Shown in pieces: positions 8,675 to 17,965 of a stretch of 64,000 bases of DNA. The stretch is from CADEEN01 sp963816315 (GTDB taxonomy: Bacteria > Pseudomonadota > Gammaproteobacteria > Burkholderiales > Burkholderiaceae_C): assembly GCA_963816315.1 (NCBI GenBank), contig CAWFJZ010000016.1, positions 1 to 64,000 on the forward strand. Direction: 5' to 3'. The translations under genes were made by a program, and so were the position numbers. Position 1 is the stretch's first letter; every line of letters starts with the position of its first letter. The notes under the pieces were generated by a model, which made no database searches, was not told where the DNA came from, and saw only the letters and a list, made by a program, of their open reading frames with translations.

Positions 8675-10130
8675 TCAGTGCCGCCCGTACGTGTCCTCGA
8701 ACCGCACGATGTCGTCCTCGCCCAGGTACGACCCCGACTGCACCTCGATGATCTCCAGCGGCACCTTGCCCGGATTCGACAGCCGGTGCTTCTCGCCGAG
8801 CGGGATGTAGGTGCTCTGGTTCTCGGTCAGCGTCAGCACCTTGTCGCCGTTGACGATTTCGGCGGTGCCGGTGACGACGACCCAATGTTCGGCGCGGTGG
8901 TGGTGCATCTGCAGACTCAGGCTCGCACCCGGCTTGACCATGATGCGCTTGACCTGAAAGCGCGGGCCGGCGTCGATGCTGTCGTACCAGCCCCAGGGGC
9001 GGTGCACCTTGCGGTGCAGGTTCTTCTCGGCGCGGCCTTGCTGTTCGAGCTGGGCGACGATGGCCTTGACGTCCTGGCTGCGCTCGCGGTCGGCGATCAG
9101 CACGGCGTCGGCCGTTTCGATGACGACGAGGTTGTCCACGCCGACCAGGCTGACCAGCCGGCTCGACGCGTGCACCAGCGAGTTGCGGCTGCCGGTGATC
9201 ATGGCGTCGCCGAGCGCGGCGTTGCCCATGCCGTCTTTCGCTGCCACTTGCCACACCGCGTCCCACGCGCCGAGGTCGTTCCAGCCGGCAGACAGCGGCA
9301 CCATGCGGATGTCGATGCCGCTGCCGGGGCAATGCTCCATCACCGCGTAGTCGATCGACTCCGACGGCACGGCCGCGAACTCCGCAGCGCCGGGGCGCAC
9401 GAAGCGCTGGTCGGTCTTGCGCACCGCCCAGGCATTGGCAGTGGACGAGAGGATGTCGGGGCGAAAGCGCTTCAAAGCCTCGAGCCATGTGGACGCGCGC
9501 AACACGAACATGCCGCTGTTCCAGGTGTAGTTGCCGTCGGCGAGGTAGCGCTCGGCGGTGACGAGGTCGGGCTTCTCGACGAACTGCGAGACGACGCGCG
9601 CCGCGTTCGCACCGGGCGTGCTCTTGATGTAGCCGTAGCCCGTCTCGGGCCGGTCGGGCGTGATGCCGAGGACGACGATCGCACCGCCGGCCGCTGCGTG
9701 GATCGCGGTGTTCATCGCGCGCGTGAACGCCGCCATGTCGGCCACCACGTGATCGGCGGGCGAAACCACCAGCACCGGGTCGCCGTTGACCTCGCACGCG
9801 GCCAGCGCCGCCAGCGTCATCGCCGGCGCGGTGTTGCGCGCGGAAGGTTCGAGCAACACCGCGCCGCTGGTGATGCCGAGCTCGCGCAACTGATCGAGCA
9901 CCATGAAGCGATGCTTCTTCGTTGCCGACCGTGATCGGCGCGGCAACGTCGAAACCGTCGCTCGCCAGGTGCTCGATGCGCGCCACGGCCTGCTGGTAGA
10001 GCGTCTTCTTGTCGGCGGTGAGGACGAGGAATTGCTTCGGATACGCCGCGCGCGACAGCGGCCACAGCCGCGTGCCGCTGCCGCCGGCCATGACGACGGG
10101 TTGAACCTGGATCGGTTTGCTGCTGCTCAT
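8675..10130 (-). CDS. manC: Mannose-1-phosphate guanylyltransferase / mannose-6-phosphate isomerase, with a +1 frameshift
   Basis: Bifunctional type II enzyme supplying GDP-mannose for gmd/fcl. The N-terminal nucleotidyltransferase site VVMAGGSGTRLWPLSRAAYP and KQFL is present near residue 12. The middle carries FVEKPD, and the C-terminal cupin-like PMI domain starts around HRPWGWYDSIDAG and includes SLQMHHHRAEHWVVV. Reading from the ATG at 10130, the frame is lost at about 9914. There an extra base after two GAA codons turns the expected E-E-H-R-F-M into a false reading; removing it restores 484 codons, normal for the family. All motifs are intact, so a sequencing error is likelier than a true pseudogene. 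Confidence 0.9.
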
Positions 10131-10140
10131 CAGGAGATTG

Positions 10141-10690
10141 TCAGTAGGGATCGGCTTGCGTCAGCGCCACGGCGGCGGCATCCTTGGGCGCCAGCAGCGG
10201 CGCCATGCCGAGATCGGGCCAGACGATGCCGATGGCCGGGTCGTTCCAGACGATCGCGCGCTCGCAGTCCTTGGCGTAGTAGTCGGTCGTTTTGTAGAGA
10301 AAGTGCGTGTCGTCTTCGAGTGCGAGGAAGCCGTGCGCGAAGCCGGGCGGGATCCACAACTGGCGCTGGCTCCGCGCGTCGAGCGTGATGCCGAACCATT
10401 GGCCGAACGTCGCCGAGCCGCGGCGGATGTCCACTGCCACGTCGAAGGCGCTGCCGCGCGCCACGCGCACCAGCTTGCCTTGCGCGTGCGGTGCGGTCTG
10501 GTAGTGCAGGCCGCGCAGCACGCCTTTGCTCGAACGTGAGTGGTTGTCTTGCACGAACTCGATGTGCGAACCCGCGGCCGTGTCGAAGGCGCGCTGGTTG
10601 AAGCTCTCGAAGAAGAAGCCGCGGTCGTCGCTGAAGACTTTCGGCTCGAGGACGAGCACGCCGGGCAACGAGGTCGTCGTGATCTTGCAT
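10141..10690 (-). CDS. rfbC: dTDP-4-dehydrorhamnose 3,5-epimerase, start codon region disrupted by one extra base
   Basis: Third enzyme of dTDP-L-rhamnose synthesis. Family motifs are clear: VFSDDRGFFFESFNQ, FVQDNHSRSSKGVLRGLHYQ (active-site histidine), FDVAVDIRRGS, WIPPGFAHGFL and LYKTTDYY. The open frame only offers a methionine at 10668 inside the conserved N-terminus. The ATG at 10690-10688 forms a TGATG overlap with the rfbA stop and is followed by one extra base (10687) before a frame reading K-I-T-T-T-S-L-P-G-V. Removing that base gives a typical 182-residue RfbC. Start at 10690 with a single-base insertion is therefore preferred. Confidence 0.9.
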
Positions 10691-11586
10691 CAATAGACTT
10701 TCTCGCCGAGCAGCTTCAGCAGGTACTGCCCGTAGCCGTTCTTGGCCAGTGGCCGCGCCAGCGCTTCGAGCTGCGCGGCGTCGATCCAGCCGTTGCGAAA
10801 CGCCAGTTCTTCGGGGCAGGCCACCTTCAGGCCTTGGCGTTTTTCGAGCGTGGCGATGAATTGGCCCGCCTCGAGCAGGCTGTCGTGCGTGCCGGTGTCG
10901 AGCCACGCGTAGCCGCGGCCCATGATCTCCACCGAGAGCTGGTTCTGTCGCAGGTACGTGGCGTTGACTTCAGTGATTTCGAGCTCGCCGCGCGCGCTGG
11001 GTTTGATCGATGCCGCGATGTCGCAGACCTGCTCGTCAAAAAAATACAAACCGGTCACGGCGTAGTTGCTCTTCGGCTTGGCGGGTTTTTCTTCGATCGA
11101 CAGCGCGCGCTTCTTGTCATCGAAGGCGACCACGCCGTAGCGCTCCGGGTCGTGCACGTGGTACGCAAAGACGCTGGCACCGATCGGGCGTTGCATGGCG
11201 TGGCCGAGCAGGGCCTGGAAGTCATGGCCGTAGAACAGGTTGTCGCCGAGCACGAGCGCGCTCGGTTTGTTGTCCACGAACTTGCGGCCGAGGATGAAGG
11301 CTTGCGCCAGGCCGTCGGGGCTCGGCTGCACGCAGTACGACAGGGTCATGCCCCAGCGCGAGCCGTCGCCGAGCAGTGCTTCGAAGCGCGGTGTGTCCTG
11401 CGGCGTGCTGATGACGAGCACGTCGCGGATGCCGGCCAGCATCAGCGTGGATAGCGGGTAATAGACCATCGGCTTGTCGTACACCGGCAGCAGCTGCTTG
11501 CTCATCGCCAGCGTGGCCGGGTGCAATCGCGTGCCGCTGCCGCCGGCCAGGATGATGCCTTTGCGGTTGCTGTTGTTCGTGTTCAT
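10690..11586 (-). CDS. rfbA: Glucose-1-phosphate thymidylyltransferase
   Basis: Makes dTDP-glucose from dTTP and glucose-1-phosphate, first step to dTDP-rhamnose. The 298-residue protein begins MNTNNSNRKGIILAGGSGT with the nucleotidyltransferase signature GGSGTRLHPAT, then KQLLPVYDKPMVYYPLS, SPDGLAQAFILG, LGDNLFYG and the C-terminal NGWIDAAQLE block. The ATG at 11586 overlaps the rfbD stop (ATGA); an upstream extension to 11661 would lie inside rfbD and is rejected. Complete and intact. Confidence 0.96.
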   Translation of the reverse strand: MNTNNSNRKGIILAGGSGTRLHPATLAMSKQLLPVYDKPMVYYPLSTLMLAGIRDVLVISTPQDTPRFEALLGDGSRWGMTLSYCVQPSPDGLAQAFILGRKFVDNKPSALVLGDNLFYGHDFQALLGHAMQRPIGASVFAYHVHDPERYGVVAFDDKKRALSIEEKPAKPKSNYAVTGLYFFDEQVCDIAASIKPSARGELEITEVNATYLRQNQLSVEIMGRGYAWLDTGTHDSLLEAGQFIATLEKRQGLKVACPEELAFRNGWIDAAQLEALARPLAKNGYGQYLLKLLGEKVY

Positions 11587-12479
11587 TTCGCGTAGGCCTC
11601 CATCAGCATGCGGCGCACACCGGTCTGCCAGTGCGGCAACGTGATGTTGAACGCATTGCACAGCTTGCGCGTATCCAGGCGTGAGTTCAGCGGGCGCTTG
11701 GCCGGCGTCGGGTAGCCGCTGGTCGGCACGGGTTTGATCGCATCAGCCGCCACCTTGATGGGCAGGCCGTTGGCGCGCGCCCATTCGATGACGAAGCGTG
11801 CGTACTCGAACCAGTTGGTTTCGCCGCCGGCCACGGCATGGTACGTGCCGCCGAGCGCGGGCTGCGCTTTGCAGGCGCGGATCGCATGGGCCGTCACGTC
11901 GGCCAGCAATTCGGCTCCGGTCGGCGCGCCGAACTGGTCGTCGATCACCGACAGCGCATCGCGCTCGCCGGCCAGCTTGATCATCGTGCGCGCAAAGTTG
12001 CCGCCGCGCGCTGCATAGACCCAGCTCGTGCGCATGATCAGGTGCGCGCAGCCGCTGGCGCGGATGTGGTTCTCGGCGTCGAGCTTGGTGCGGCCATAGA
12101 CCGAGAGCGGGCCGGTCGGCGCGTCCTCCGTGCGCGCTGTGTTGCCGCTGCCGTCGAAGACATAGTCGGTGCTGTAGTGAACGAGCAGCGCGCCGAGCGT
12201 CTTCGCCTCGGCCGCGAGCACGCGCGGACCCTCGGCATTGAGCTTGGCGGCGAACTCGGGCTCGCTCTCGGCCTTGTCCACCGCGGTGTGCGCGGCGGCA
12301 TTGACGATCACGTCCGGCTTCAATGCGCGCACGGTGTCGGCGAGCTGAGCCGGCTTCGAGAAGTCGGCGTGGAAGTCGGTGCTGTCGAAGTCGAGCGACG
12401 TCAGCTCGCCGAGCGTGCTCAGTGAGCGCTGCAACTCCCAGCCGACTTGCCCACCTTTGCCGAACAAGACAACTTTCAT
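11583..12479 (-). CDS. rfbD: dTDP-4-dehydrorhamnose reductase
   Basis: NADPH-dependent final step of dTDP-L-rhamnose synthesis. A 298-residue SDR protein beginning VVLFGKGGQVGWELQRSL. It carries DVIVNAAAHTAVDKAESEPE, the serine/threonine segment HYSTDYVFDG and the Y-x3-K pair in YGRTKLDAE, all typical of RmlD. Its ATG overlaps the stop of a 26-codon reading frame that fills the repeat between rfbB and rfbD (12476-12556), so translation may be coupled through that insert. Confidence 0.95.
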   Translation of the reverse strand: MKVVLFGKGGQVGWELQRSLSTLGELTSLDFDSTDFHADFSKPAQLADTVRALKPDVIVNAAAHTAVDKAESEPEFAAKLNAEGPRVLAAEAKTLGALLVHYSTDYVFDGSGNTARTEDAPTGPLSVYGRTKLDAENHIRASGCAHLIMRTSWVYAARGGNFARTMIKLAGERDALSVIDDQFGAPTGAELLADVTAHAIRACKAQPALGGTYHAVAGGETNWFEYARFVIEWARANGLPIKVAADAIKPVPTSGYPTPAKRPLNSRLDTRKLCNAFNITLPHWQTGVRRMLMEAYAK

Positions 12480-12556
12480 CGCGCGCCCGGCCGTCCGAAG
12501 CGCGATGAGCGCCCCCTTGGGGGGCAGCGAACGCAGTGAGCTTGGGGGTAGATCAT
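12476..12556 (-). repeat. Class I GC-rich intergenic repeat with a 26-codon open frame linking rfbB and rfbD
   Basis: The gap between rfbB and rfbD is filled by a GC-rich element whose core on the minus strand reads AGCTCACTGCGTTCGCTGCC, then a C-run/G-run palindrome and CGGACGGCCGGGCG. Nearly the same sequence lies at 47157-47230, and a variant at 34195-34290. An ATG at 12556 overlaps the rfbB stop (ATGA), and the frame ends on TGA overlapping the rfbD ATG (ATGA). The peptide (begins MIYPQAHCVRC) is in a different register from the 47-kb copy, so peptide conservation is not claimed for this class. Confidence 0.7.
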
Positions 12557-13614
12557 CGCGCGCTGTAGTTGGTGGCGACCCAATCGCGGTAGCCGCCGCT
12601 CTGCACGCCGGCCACCCAATCGGCGTGGTCGAGGTACCACTGCACCGTCTTGCGGATGCCGGACTCGAAGGTCTCGGCCGGCCGCCAGCCGAGCTCGCGC
12701 TCGATCTTGCGCGCGTCGATCGCGTAGCGGCGGTCGTGGCCGGGGCGGTCTTTGACGTAGCTGATGTGCCGCGCGTACGAGCCCTCCGCGCTCGGCCGCA
12801 GCTCGTCGAGCAGCGCGCAGATCGTCTTCACGATCTCGATGTTCGGCTTCTCGTTCCAGCCGCCGATGTTGTAGGTCTCGCCCAGGCGCCCCTTGGCGAG
12901 CACGGCGCGGATGGCGCTGCAATGGTCGCGCACGTAGAGCCAGTCGCGAACCTGCATGCCGTCGCCATAGACCGGCAGCGGCTTGCCGGCCAGCGCGTTG
13001 ACGATCATCAGCGGGATCAACTTCTCGGGGAAGTGATAGGGGCCGTAGTTGTTCGAGCAGTTGGTCGTCAGCACCGGCAGGCCGTAGGTGTGGTGCCAGG
13101 CGCGCACCAGGTGGTCGCTGGCCGCCTTGCTCGCCGAGTACGGACTGTTCGGTTCGTACGCGTGCGTTTCGGTGAAGGCCGGCGCGGTGGGCGACAGCGA
13201 GCCATAGACCTCGTCGGTGGAGACGTGCAGAAAGCGGAATGCGCTTTTTGCGTCGCCGTCGAGCGCAGCCCAGTGCGCCCGCGCCGCTTCGAGCAGCGTG
13301 AACGTGCCGTACACATTGGTCCGCATGAATTCTTCCGGCCCGTGGATGCTGCGATCGACGTGGCTCTCGGCGGCGAAGTGCACGACAGCGCGCGGCTTGT
13401 ATTCGGCCAAGAGCCCATCGACCAACGCCCTGTCGCCGATGCTGCCCTGCACGAACACATGCCGCGCATCGCCGCGCAGCGAGTCGAGGTTGTGCAGGTT
13501 GCCGGCGTAGGTCAGCGCATCGAGGTTGACGACGGTCTCATCGCCCTGGGCCAGCCAGTCGAGGACGAAATTGCTGCCGATGAAGCCGGCGCCGCCGGTG
13601 ACGATCACGGTCAT
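12553..13614 (-). CDS. rfbB: dTDP-glucose 4,6-dehydratase
   Basis: Second enzyme of dTDP-rhamnose synthesis. The 353-residue extended SDR starts VIVTGGAGFIGSNFVLDWL. It has HFAAESHVDRSIHGPEEFM, the catalytic HVSTDEVYGSL and the Y-x3-K pair in PNSPYSASKAASDHLVRAW, then TNCSNNYGPYHFPEKLIPL and VRDWLYVRDHCSAI. Complete. It follows the chain-length gene by 15 bases and heads the rfbBDAC block. Order rfbB-rfbD-rfbA-rfbC is the usual one. Confidence 0.97.
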   Translation of the reverse strand: MTVIVTGGAGFIGSNFVLDWLAQGDETVVNLDALTYAGNLHNLDSLRGDARHVFVQGSIGDRALVDGLLAEYKPRAVVHFAAESHVDRSIHGPEEFMRTNVYGTFTLLEAARAHWAALDGDAKSAFRFLHVSTDEVYGSLSPTAPAFTETHAYEPNSPYSASKAASDHLVRAWHHTYGLPVLTTNCSNNYGPYHFPEKLIPLMIVNALAGKPLPVYGDGMQVRDWLYVRDHCSAIRAVLAKGRLGETYNIGGWNEKPNIEIVKTICALLDELRPSAEGSYARHISYVKDRPGHDRRYAIDARKIERELGWRPAETFESGIRKTVQWYLDHADWVAGVQSGGYRDWVATNYSAR

Positions 13615-13629
13615 GGTGGTACTCCCAAA

Positions 13630-14785
13630 CTATCCGCGCCGCCAAGCCGAGCGCAGGTTGGCGATCTTCGTCGCCGTCTCGGGCTGTTGCGCGGCATTTC
13701 GCCACGCGTGGCGCGTCCACAAGAAGCCGGCGAGCAGGATCAGCGACGCCAGCGTGGCCGCCGCTGCGATCAACGCCCGGCGCGGTCGGTGCTTGTATTC
13801 CGCGGGCTTGGCTTCATCGACCACTTGCACCAGTGCGCCCTCGCGGCTCTCGTCCACGCGCGCCAGCTCGTACTGGCGCGCCAACAATTCGAACAGTGTT
13901 TCCTGATACTTGAACTCGCGGAACTTGCTCACGTAGTCGGTGGCGCCGGTGAGGTCGGTGGCCTCGGCCAAGCGCGCCAGCTGGGTGCGCAGGCCGCCGA
14001 CGTTGGACATGGCCTGCTGCACTTCAGGCGTCGTGTCGGCCAGAGCCGCGCCGCAGGGCCTGCAGCCGCAACTCGGCGGCCGTGGCTTCGGCGCGCAGCC
14101 GCGCGTAGCCCTCGGCCGAAGCCTTGGCGTCCGCTTTCAGGGCCTCTTGCGTGAAGCCGCTGGCCTGCAGCACCTGCTGCGCCTTGGTCAGTTGATCGCG
14201 CGTCTGCTTGAGCTGGGTTTCGAACAGGACGCGGCGCTGCTGCGCTTCCGTCAGCGCCAGTTTGCTCGTCAGCAGGCGCAGCTCTTCGACGTAGCGGTTG
14301 GCCATGCCGGCGGCGCGCTCGCGCCGACTCGTCTTCGACTTCGATCGTGATCAGGCCGTCTTTCTTGCCCAGCGTCATGCGCACGTTGCTCTTCGAGCTT
14401 GCTCGCGGGCCTTGAAGCGGTACTCGACGTCATAGACCTTCATCAGGTCGAACGTGTCGATCAGGCGGTCGGCCACCGTGGCGCTTTGCAGCAGCGCCAG
14501 GTACTGGTCGGCGGGGGTCTTGATACCCGCGGCCGCGCCCGCCAGACCCGACAGGGCGCCGAGTTGCGAGATGGCCGATGCGGCAGCGCTTTGCTGCTGC
14601 TGCGGCGGCACGAACACGGTCTTCGACTGGTAGGTTTTCGGGATGGCGAAGGTGATGCCCAGCGCCGCCAGCCCGACCACGAGCGGCCCCAGCAGCAGCA
14701 GCTTCCAGTGCTGCACCAGCGGCAGCGCCAGATCGAGGATGCCGACGCCATCGTCGTCGTCCTGCATGTCGTCCGAGGCTTGCAC
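13630..14785 (-). CDS. Wzz-type chain length determinant / polysaccharide co-polymerase, broken by several frameshifts
   Basis: Inner-membrane protein with two transmembrane segments and a long periplasmic region, controlling polymer length. Fragments in different frames join in order. They are an N-terminal part with HWKLLLLGPLVVGLAALGIT (TM1) and IPKTYQSKTVFVPPQQQQ, a middle part with VRMTLGKKDGLITIEVEDE and MANRYVEELRLLTSKLALTE, and a C-terminal part with FREFKYQETLFELLARQYE and RALIAAAATLASLILLAGFL (TM2). Frame changes fall near 14,385-14,400, 14,315 and 14,045-14,055. The start is GTG at 14785, immediately after the upstream stop, or ATG at 14767. There is no tyrosine-kinase domain, so it is Wzz-like rather than Wzc-like. 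About 384 residues when joined. Confidence 0.8.
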
Positions 14786-16661
14786 TTAGCGGCTCGCTGC
14801 CACGATGCCGGCGATGCCCAGGCCGAACTGGTACAGGATCTGCGTCCAGTCCTTGGCCGCCTGCGTGAAGTTGGTCTTGTCCAGCTCCTCGGGCATGAAG
14901 ATGGTGTCGCCCGGCTCGGCGCGCACGCCGCCCAGCCCGCTGCCGCGGCTGAACCAGCCCGATTTCTGCTGGGTGCTGACGACGCTGCCGTTGGCGCGGA
15001 TGACGAAGGTGCTGCTCTCGTCGGCGCCACGCTTCGGTCCGCCGGCCAGCGCCAGGTACTCATCGAGCGAGCGCCCCGGATTGAACAGGTAGCTGCCGCC
15101 ATTGAAGACCGAACCGAAGACGCCGACCGAGGTCGGCCGCGGCGGCACCAACAGGCGGTCGCCGTCTTCGAGCGCCAGCGGCGGCAGCTCGCGGCCCTCG
15201 GGCTCGAGCTGCAGCACGATGCGCCCGCTCGGACGGACTGCGCGCAGCGTGGTCAGCAGGCGCGCGTTGGCGCCTTCGCGCGCGGCCAGTGCGCCCGCGC
15301 CTTCGCCGAGCGCGCCAATGCCGCGTGTCGAATTCGACAGCGACAGGTCGGTTTCCAGATCGCGCAACGCGCGGTCGTAGTTCTGCTGCTGCGTCAGGCG
15401 CACGCTCTCGCGCGTGAACTCGGTGCCGAAGGGGTAGGCCGCGGCGGTCATGCCGCCGGCAGCGGACAAGGCATCGGCGATCGAGCTGGCAGGCGGCAGC
15501 ACGTACTCGCCCGGCCGGGCCACTTCGCCTTCGATGCGCACGCGCTTGTTCTGCCGTTGCACCGGCACGGCGACCTCGACCGCGCTGAAGACCCGCACCA
15601 CGTCGCCCGCGGCCAAAGCTGTCTTCGAGCCGGCCGGCAATTCGACCTGGGCGATGCGCACGGTGGCGCGGTCGTCGAGGCGCTCGATCGCCACGCGGCT
15701 TCTGTCGGCCACGGCGTTGAAGCTGCCGGCCATCGCCAGCACGTCGCCGAGCGACTCTTCGGCTTTGAGTTCAAACACCGCCGGCTGGTTGACGCTGCCG
15801 ATCAGGCCGACCTGCGGACCCACCGGGCCGACATGGACCACGTCTTCGCCCTGCAGCATGCGGTCGGAGCTGCGGTCGCCGCGCAGCAGGATGTCGTACA
15901 GATCGAGCGTGCCCAGGCGCTCCTTGCCGCGCCGCAGTTCGATGTTGCGGTAGCTGCCGGCAGCAGTCGGTCCGCCGGCCTGCAGCAGCGCCTGCGCCAC
16001 GGTGGACAGGCTGCCGACGGTGTAGGTGCCGGGCCGCGCGACGAAGCCGGTGACGTACACACGCTGGCCGCGCAGTTGCGTCATCGACACCGAGAGCTGG
16101 AAGTTGCGAAAGACCTGCGCCGCACGTTGGTTGATGACGGCCGGCAGGTCGGCGTAGCGCACGCCGGCCACCAGCACCGGGCCGACGCGCGGGATCGTCA
16201 CCCGGCCGCCACGATCGACCAAGAGGCGCAGGTCGGCATCGACCGAGCCCCAGAACGTCAGCAGCAACTCGTCGCCGGGTTTGATCAGGTAGTCGGGCGG
16301 CACCAGCGGCGCCACTTCGGTGCTGTCGGCCGGCAGCGGCGTCATCAGGTCGGCGCCGAAGCGGCGGATCGGCGTGGCCTCGCCGGCCAGGCGCTGCACG
16401 AAGAGTTCGAACTCGCCGGGGCGGGGTTTCTCCGGCGGGCGGTGGCGGCGCTGCCTTCATCGCATCGACCGGCGCGCTGGCGGCCGGCAACGGCGCCGGC
16501 GTGCCCGGCTGGCGCAATCGGGTTGGACCGCCGGAGCTCGTGGCAGCGGCCGGATCGACCGTCGGCACCGGGTTCGCCGTCTGCGCGACGGCATGCGGCG
16601 CGGCCGCCCACGCCAAGGCGGCGACGAAAGTGGCAGCGAGAACAGTTTTCAGTGAGGGCAT
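14786..16661 (-). CDS. Polysaccharide export outer-membrane protein (Wza/KpsD family), one frameshift
   Basis: Exports polymer across the outer membrane. From the ATG at 16661 the product opens with a signal peptide (LAATFVAALAWAAAPHAVAQ) and a Pro/Ala-rich linker. After a frameshift near 16,425-16,435 it continues as PGEFELFVQRLAGE, the poly-export domain (PPDYLIKPGDELLLTFWGSV), and repeated SLBB-like beta-grasp segments (for example GFVARPGTYTVGSLSTVAQA and GEVARPGEYVLPPASSIADA). The span is 625 codons plus one base, consistent with one extra base. At about 624 residues it is longer than E. coli Wza (379) and nearer multi-SLBB proteins. The C-terminal hydrophobic QFGLGIAGIVAAS may be a membrane anchor. 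Confidence 0.87.
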
Positions 16662-16845
16662 TCGGTCGGGTCGGACGCGGGCGATGTCGGTGGCGTCGCC
16701 AAGCTCCCTGCCCGCCGAGCGCGGGCCGGCGGCTTGTGGTGCGCGGGCCCAACCTCGGCAATCGGCACCGCGGAGCGTCGAGGCGGGCGGATTCTAGCCG
16801 CTGCCGTCGCGGGGCCCAGACAGGCCCTCACTACACTGCGGCGCG
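16662..16845 (-). promoter_or_regulatory. Divergent intergenic region with a candidate -10 (TAGAAT) for the polysaccharide operon
   Basis: This 184-base GC-rich gap separates the minus-strand polysaccharide operon from the plus-strand WecA-like gene, so promoters for both should lie here. On the minus strand TAGAAT occurs at 16796-16791 in the context GGCTAGAATCC; no good -35 box is seen 16-18 bases upstream. On the plus strand TACACT at 16832-16837 is a weak candidate -10 but only about 9 bases from the start codon. Experimental start sites are needed to confirm either. Confidence 0.35.
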
Positions 16846-17958
16846 ATGTGGTTCGTCTTGTCTGCGCTGTTGGCGTCGTTTGCCGTCACCTTGACATTGG
16901 TCCGTTCGGCCAAGGGTTTGGTGCGGCTGGCGGGTGATCACGACCTGTCGGGGCCGCAGAAGTTTCATGCACGGCCGGTGCCTCGCATCGGCGGCGTCGG
17001 CATTTTTGCCGGCATCGGCGCCGGCGTGGTGCTGGCGGGTTGGCGCAACGATGAGCTGCTGGCCATCGCCGGCTGGCTGCTGCTCTGCGGCCTGCCGGCC
17101 TTTGCCGCCGGCATCGCCGAAGACCTGACCAAAGCGCAAAGCCCGCGCCGGCGTCTGTTCTTCACGGCGGTTTCGGCGGCGCTGGCGGTGGCGCTGGTCG
17201 ATGCGGTGATCGTGCGCACCGACATCCCGGGGCTCGACTGGGTGGTCGCGTTCTCGGCCGGCGCGGCGCTGGTCACCGTCTTCGTCGTCACCGGCGTCGC
17301 CAATGCGGTCAACATCATCGACGGCTTCAACGGCCTGGCGTCGATGTGCGTGCTGCTGATGCTGGCCGGCCTGGCTTACGTGGCCTTCGACGTCGGCGAT
17401 GGCGTCGTCGCCGCGCTGGCGCTGGTGGGCATCGGCGCGCTGCTCGGTTTCTTCGTCTGGAACTTTCCGGCCGGGTTGATCTTTCTCGGCGACGGCGGCG
17501 CCTACTTTCTCGGCTTCTACCTGGCCGAGCTGGCGATCCTGCTGCTGCACCGCAACCCGGACGTGTCGCCGATGTTCCCGCTGTTGCTGTGCATGTACCC
17601 GGTCTTCGAGACGCTGTTTTCGGTCTATCGCAAGAAGCTGCTGCGCGGCATGTCGCCCGGCATGCCCGACGGTGTTCACCTGCACATGCTGGTCTTCAAG
17701 CGGCTGATGCGCTGGGCCGTCGGCAACGAGGATGCACGCCAGCTGACGCGGCGCAACTCGATGACGTCACCGTACCTGTGGATGCTGTGCTCGCTGTCAG
17801 TGATCCCGGCCGTGCTGTTCTACGACAGCACGCTGATCCAGGCCGTGTTCATCTTGCTTTTTGCGTTGACCTACATCGCGCTGTACTGGCGCATCGTGCG
17901 CTTCCGTGCGCCGCGCTGGCTGGTCTTCCACGGCGTCAAATCGCAGCGCAGGGGATAA
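16846..17958 (+). CDS. Undecaprenyl-phosphate glycosyl-1-phosphate transferase, MraY/WecA family
   Basis: A polytopic inner-membrane enzyme of 370 residues that transfers a sugar-phosphate from a UDP-sugar to undecaprenyl phosphate, starting a lipid-linked glycan. Family motifs include ARPVPRIGGVGIFAG near residue 43, AGIAEDLTKAQSPRRRL (the D-D-like acidic region here reads E-D), GVANAVNIIDGFNGLASM, GLIFLGDGGAYFLGFYLAEL and the cytoplasmic MPDGVHLHMLVFKRLM with the conserved histidines. About ten hydrophobic segments are visible. It is divergent from the polysaccharide operon and is the natural candidate for the initiating enzyme (inference). It could equally serve O-antigen or enterobacterial-common-antigen-like glycans. 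Confidence 0.88.
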   Translation: MWFVLSALLASFAVTLTLVRSAKGLVRLAGDHDLSGPQKFHARPVPRIGGVGIFAGIGAGVVLAGWRNDELLAIAGWLLLCGLPAFAAGIAEDLTKAQSPRRRLFFTAVSAALAVALVDAVIVRTDIPGLDWVVAFSAGAALVTVFVVTGVANAVNIIDGFNGLASMCVLLMLAGLAYVAFDVGDGVVAALALVGIGALLGFFVWNFPAGLIFLGDGGAYFLGFYLAELAILLLHRNPDVSPMFPLLLCMYPVFETLFSVYRKKLLRGMSPGMPDGVHLHMLVFKRLMRWAVGNEDARQLTRRNSMTSPYLWMLCSLSVIPAVLFYDSTLIQAVFILLFALTYIALYWRIVRFRAPRWLVFHGVKSQRRG

Positions 17959-17965
17959 TCGCGGG

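Noticed and set aside
6833..9934. 1,033-codon plus-strand open frame across gmd-fcl-manC
   Set aside because: It is antisense to three well-supported enzymes; its composition (Ala, Arg, His, Val, Asp-rich low complexity) is typical of the complement of high-GC coding DNA and it has no recognisable domain.
14399..16894. 831-codon plus-strand frame opposite the Wza gene
   Set aside because: Antisense shadow of the export gene; no motif, and it extends through the intergenic region only because stops are rare at this GC content.
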